From Candidatus Levybacteria bacterium RIFCSPLOWO2_12_FULL_37_14 (lineage in GTDB: Bacteria; Patescibacteriota; Microgenomatia; Levybacterales; UBA12049), in contig MFPH01000030.1 of NCBI GenBank assembly GCA_001782645.1, positions 1 through 6,061 on the forward strand: DNA of 6,061 nt. The letters run 5' to 3'. Every line of letters starts with the position of its first letter. The stretch's first letter is position 1. The notes beneath the pieces were generated by a model. The model made no database searches and had not been told where the DNA came from. It saw only the letters and a list, made by a program, of their open reading frames with translations. The position numbers and the translations under genes were made by a program. Shown piece after piece: positions 5,152 to 6,061 of the stretch.

Positions 5152-5919
5152 TTATTTAATAACGTAGGGCAAGTGATGCTTGAAAGAATTTTTACAAGTC
5201 CAATCTATGATTTTTTTAGCGTTTGGAAAGCCTTTGGAAATTATTTCGGAAAGGTTATTTTCTTGCTCAAAATAAAGATAAAGAACAATGTCTGCTTCTT
5301 CATAAGAAAATCCGAGTTCTTTTTCAGCCGTATGTCCGGGCCACAAGTCCGGGGAAGATTTCCGGTTAACGATTTCTTTAGGCACGCCAAGATATTTCGC
5401 GAGTTGATAAACTTGAGTTTTATATAAGTGTCGGATAGGCTCAATGTCTGAAGCTTCATCTCCAAATCTGGTGAAATAACCCAAGTAAAATTCGGATTTA
5501 TCTTCAGTTCCCAACACGAGCGCATCATTTTTTTTAGCCAGATCGTACAGTATAATCATACGGATTCTTGCCATTACGTTCCCAAGCCTCAACCTGTCTT
5601 CTTCGGGAATGTTCAATGTTTTCCTAAGTTCGCCAACAGCGTTTTTTATCGGCAACTCATAAATATTTTCATTGGGTATATTCGCTTTTTGTAAGGAGCT
5701 TTTGAAATCTTCTAATTTTGATTCAAAGTAATATAAATGGGCGATTAAAATATTGGCAGGTTCAATGGCTTCTTTTAGCAGGCGAAAAGTAGTTGCGGAA
5801 TCAATTCCGCCGGACATCCCCAGAACAACCTTCTTAAAACCCTGTTCTTTAAGGGTGGTTTTGATAAACGAAGTAATTTTGTTTTTTTCGAAAGCTGGAT
5901 CTATCCTTAAGTCATTCAT
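5152..5919 (-). CDS. nadE: NH3-dependent NAD+ synthetase
   Basis: Cytoplasmic enzyme making NAD+ from deamido-NAD+, ATP and ammonia, the last step of NAD biosynthesis. The 255-residue sequence has the N-type ATP-pyrophosphatase P-loop SGGIDS (36-41), RLGNVMARIRM (111-121), GTEDKSEFYLGYFTRFGDEASDIEPI (137-162) with its conserved acidic and aromatic residues, and SPDLWPGHTAEKELG (189-203). All are NadE hallmarks in the expected order. It has no N-terminal glutaminase (CN-hydrolase) domain, so it should use free ammonia. Length is typical of the short form. Start ATG 5919 gives a normal N-terminus but has no Shine-Dalgarno; AT-rich sequence precedes it. It follows the four-helix-bundle gene by 71 nt and precedes the pilin gene by about 150 nt and a separate promoter, so it is probably unrelated in function to the T4SS-like genes. 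Confidence 0.95.
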   Translation of the reverse strand: MNDLRIDPAFEKNKITSFIKTTLKEQGFKKVVLGMSGGIDSATTFRLLKEAIEPANILIAHLYYFESKLEDFKSSLQKANIPNENIYELPIKNAVGELRKTLNIPEEDRLRLGNVMARIRMIILYDLAKKNDALVLGTEDKSEFYLGYFTRFGDEASDIEPIRHLYKTQVYQLAKYLGVPKEIVNRKSSPDLWPGHTAEKELGFSYEEADIVLYLYFEQENNLSEIISKGFPNAKKIIDWTCKNSFKHHLPYVIK

Positions 5920-5990
5920 AATTTAAAATTCGAATACCAAAATACGAAATCCGAAACAAATATAAAATACAAATCTATAAATTCAAAAAC
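5920..5990. repeat. AT-rich spacer with imperfect 14-bp tandem repeat
   Basis: Two adjacent 14-mers, AAAATTCGAATACC (5925-5938) and AAAATACGAAATCC (5939-5952), match at 11 of 14 positions. They are followed by A-rich sequence with similar fragments (AAAATAC, AAATC). It fills the gap before nadE. A minus-strand promoter for nadE should lie here or just upstream, but only weak candidates are seen, such as TTGTTT (5959-5954), 17 nt, TATTCG (5936-5931). Confidence 0.4.
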
Positions 5991-6061
5991 TTATTCGGAT
6001 TTTCTTATAATTGCCCCAAAAATATTCATAAGTTCAGTAGATTCGTTAATCAGTAACTGTC
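5991..6061 (-). CDS. C-terminal end of a probable four-helix-bundle protein (5' part outside window)
   Basis: Minus-strand frame open from the window edge to TAA at 5993-5991 encodes 22 residues, QLLINESTELMNIFGAIIRK plus SE. The pattern L-L-x-x-E-S-x-E-L-x-x-I-F-x-x-I-I-[KR]-[KR] is how many small four-helix-bundle proteins (the family first noticed as 23S rRNA intervening-sequence proteins) end; these are very common in Patescibacteria. Their function is not established. The gene reads in the same direction as nadE, 71 nt upstream of it. With only 22 residues visible the call is tentative, and it could be another helical protein. Confidence 0.5.
   Translation of the reverse strand, partial: QLLINESTELMNIFGAIIRKSE

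Noticed and set aside
5139..5160. Rho-independent terminator after nadE
   Set aside because: Only an AT palindrome and a short T-run on the minus strand; no GC stem next to the run.
5131..5528. Plus- and minus-strand frames within nadE
   Set aside because: Shadows of nadE, whose motifs are all in the 255-aa frame.
1..6061. CRISPR array, insertion sequence or rRNA gene
   Set aside because: No spaced direct repeats, transposase motifs or rRNA signatures were seen.

Overview
The window reads as a piece of a Candidate Phyla Radiation (Patescibacteria) chromosome. The signs are AT-rich, tightly packed genes, almost no Shine-Dalgarno sequences, and a PrgI / TraC-like / VirB4 / two-TM-pilin cluster typical of the minimal type IV secretion (T4SS)-like apparatus of these bacteria. 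TGA is a stop here: no in-frame TGA occurs in the roughly 580 codons of the VirB4 gene or in the other genes. That argues against the UGA=Gly lineages (Gracilibacteria, Absconditabacteria). The lineage call rests on family knowledge, not on a marker gene.

All genes but one are on the minus strand. In transcription order they are: the last 22 codons of a probable four-helix-bundle protein (5991-6061); nadE, an ammonia-dependent NAD+ synthetase (5152-5919); a 73-nt foldable, GC-richer intergenic element (5066-5138); a secreted two-TM T4SS pilin-like protein (4567-4998) behind a near-consensus promoter placed so that the mRNA would be leaderless; a second two-TM pilin-like protein (4182-4517); a PrgI-family protein with a long linker and a C-terminal beta-sandwich-like domain (2409-3407); a small palindromic element filling the next gap (2388-2408); a stand-alone TraC/VirB4 N-terminal-like protein (1741-2376); and the VirB4 ATPase (1-1739, cut by the window edge).

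The exception is a plus-strand gene (3536-4210) for a polytopic HExxH membrane metalloprotease resembling family M50. It lies antisense between the pilin genes and prgI, and its 3' end overlaps that of the second pilin by 29 bp. Its own promoter also ends only about 10 nt before the ATG.

Working model (inference): the pilin-like proteins form a membrane or surface assembly, PrgI (VirB3-like) anchors it, and VirB4 plus the TraC-like protein power it. The protease could process a component or simply be a passenger. No stretch over 300 nt lacks a gene. The intergenic gaps of note are 3408-3535, 4518-4566, 5035-5151 and 5920-5990, each described below.
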